From contig NC_045143.1 in the NCBI RefSeq assembly GCF_008831285.2, positions 22,136,302 through 22,200,301 of the forward strand: a DNA stretch of 64,000 nt, written 5' to 3'. This stretch comes from Nymphaea colorata (lineage: Eukaryota > Streptophyta > Magnoliopsida > Nymphaeales > Nymphaeaceae). The position numbers were made by a program, and so were the translations under genes. Shown here one piece after another: positions 62,789 to 64,000 of this stretch; position 1 is the first letter of the stretch, and each line of letters starts with the position of its first letter. Below the pieces are notes generated by a model. That model was not told the DNA's origin. It made no database searches and was given only the letters and a program-made list of their open reading frames with translations.

Positions 62789-63618
62789 CCTGGAGGGCTC
62801 TAACTTTGGTTGGTTGGCCTTTTCAAGTGCTAAAGATCTGCCGCGGCTTGCACACATCCTTGGAGACTTGGGGGAGTAATTCCATGTTTATTGGTCATCC
62901 TTACGTGAAAATTGTGTGTATTATTTTTTTTTCTCCTTCGAGCATTACGGTTCTACGTCTTGGAAAACATAAATATTGGTGGTTCTGTGGTTCTTGGAGT
63001 AAGACCCCTTCCTCTGATAGTTGATAATGAAAACATATGCCAAATCCGTTAGCAAATAGAATATCTGGTTGCATGAAGCCGCGTTGGTTTTGTCCATAGT
63101 AACGACGACACGGTAACAAAATTTTCTGCATGATCCTTTTCTTTACCAGGAGGCCGATGGTCTGTGCGAATTTGTAGTCTCTAGTTCTTCAGGTGCTTGA
63201 TCTTGTATATGGACTTCGCTTCGGCCCCGAATGTTCGTTTGGCAAATCATTCTGCTTTGCACTGAAGGCAGTAAACTGATATAAGATGAATAATAGGACA
63301 CGAAAAGGAGAGAAAAACTGTTCATCTTCCAACCAGTAACGGGAGGTTTCTATCCAAACAGTTGGTCTTATCCATCGTAGCAAAATAGTTTTAGACCTTT
63401 TAGTGATATATTTCCTCTTAAAGTTAGTTTATTTTGGTGGAAAGTTTCTGTTTTGTTCTGATATAAAGCCATTTTGTAAAAGTTTTTTCATTTGAAAATT
63501 ATGATCAAAGCCCGTGATGGAGTAGATTTTTTTTTGGTTAAAGGTGCATTAATACTTCAATTATAATTTTTAAGGGGCTATCTTATAAGGCTATGGAGAG
63601 ATGAAGAAGAGATTTACG
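62789..63618. other. 3' flank of RPT4
   Basis: This should contain the RPT4 3' untranslated region. An AATAAATA word occurs near 62970 and another AATAA-type word near 63288; neither can be fixed as the polyadenylation signal by sequence alone. No further gene was seen. Confidence 0.45.
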
Positions 63619-63969
63619 CTTTGTTTGGTTGGAGGGAAAGGAATGGATGAAAAAGGAGAGAATGAGAAGGGAAGGGAAGGGAAGGGAAGGGAATGGAATG
63701 GAAAGAGTTGATTAAAAAGTTTGTTTGGATAGAAAGGAAATGTAAGAGAAATGAATGAAAAAAAAGACTAAATAGTACATGGATTTAGAAAGGAGGAAAA
63801 GAAAAAAAAGGGTAATGTGAGAATAAAAAATTCTTCCACTTACCTTTCTTTCCTTTCCTTCCCAATCCGTCCGATTTGAGAGGGAAGAGATTTACACTAA
63901 ACAATCCCTCCCTTTCATTTCATTTTATTTTCCTCTCATTCCCTCCCCTTGCAGCCAAACACATTTTGC
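63619..63969. mobile_element. Candidate MITE with (GGGAA)n core
   Basis: The left TTGTTTGGTTGGAGGGAAAGG and the complement of the right end (TGTGTTTGGCTGCAAGGGG) form an imperfect inverted repeat. Inside the left arm GGGAA is repeated about five times (63669-63695), with matching TTCCC-rich sequence on the right. Such TTTGTTTGG-ended, AAGGAATGG-containing elements are common in plant spacers. Boundaries are approximate because the window ends nearby. Confidence 0.55.
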
Positions 63970-64000
63970 TCTTTTTCCTTCATTTCTCTTCTTTTTAATT

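Overview
This is a nuclear segment of a flowering-plant genome. It is AT-rich and holds three spliced plant genes whose exons join in frame at recognisable GT-AG borders. Large introns and spacers are filled with transposon relics, miniature inverted-repeat elements (MITEs) and long (TA)n microsatellites. Intron sizes of 4 to 11 kb suggest a medium to large genome. I cannot name the species. All exon joins were made by eye; each preserves frame and family sequence, but no transcript or database was consulted.

Layout. 1-8.5 kb is gene-poor: a decayed MurC-like Mur-ligase fragment (851-1683), small tandem duplications and a LINE reverse-transcriptase relic (about 5.2-7.1 kb). 8.76-24.15 kb (minus strand) is a 12-exon gene for a plastid-type pyridoxamine-5'-phosphate-oxidase-like split-barrel protein with a C-terminal DUF2470 domain. 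Its last exon exists in two tandem copies. 24.2-28.2 kb is a spacer with a 181-bp hAT MITE and a small LINE relic. 28.24-52.19 kb (minus strand) is a 12-exon, 24-kb gene for a nuclear ARID + alpha-crystallin/HSP20 protein. Its 11-kb intron 3 cuts the ARID domain, and its 6.7-kb intron 5 carries a nearly complete but gag-less and broken Ty1/Copia element, itself interrupted by a 421-bp MITE. 52.2-57.6 kb is a spacer with a FAR1-like transposase-derived relic and tandem repeats. 57.65-62.79 kb (plus strand) is the 10-exon gene for 26S proteasome ATPase subunit RPT4. The last 1.2 kb holds its 3' flank and a candidate MITE.

The three host genes have unrelated jobs (a plastid FMN/heme-type protein, a chromatin factor, a proteasome ATPase) and show no sign of common regulation. 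What ties the window together is mobile DNA. At least three MITE families occur in two or more copies: a (GGGTAC)-rich family with exact 8-bp target duplications, an ACGG-rich family with CACAAA termini, and a CCTAGGC-rich family. A near-palindromic motif is shared between the Copia LTRs and one MITE family. The most notable single observation is the tandem-duplicated, splice-competent terminal exon of the split-barrel gene.
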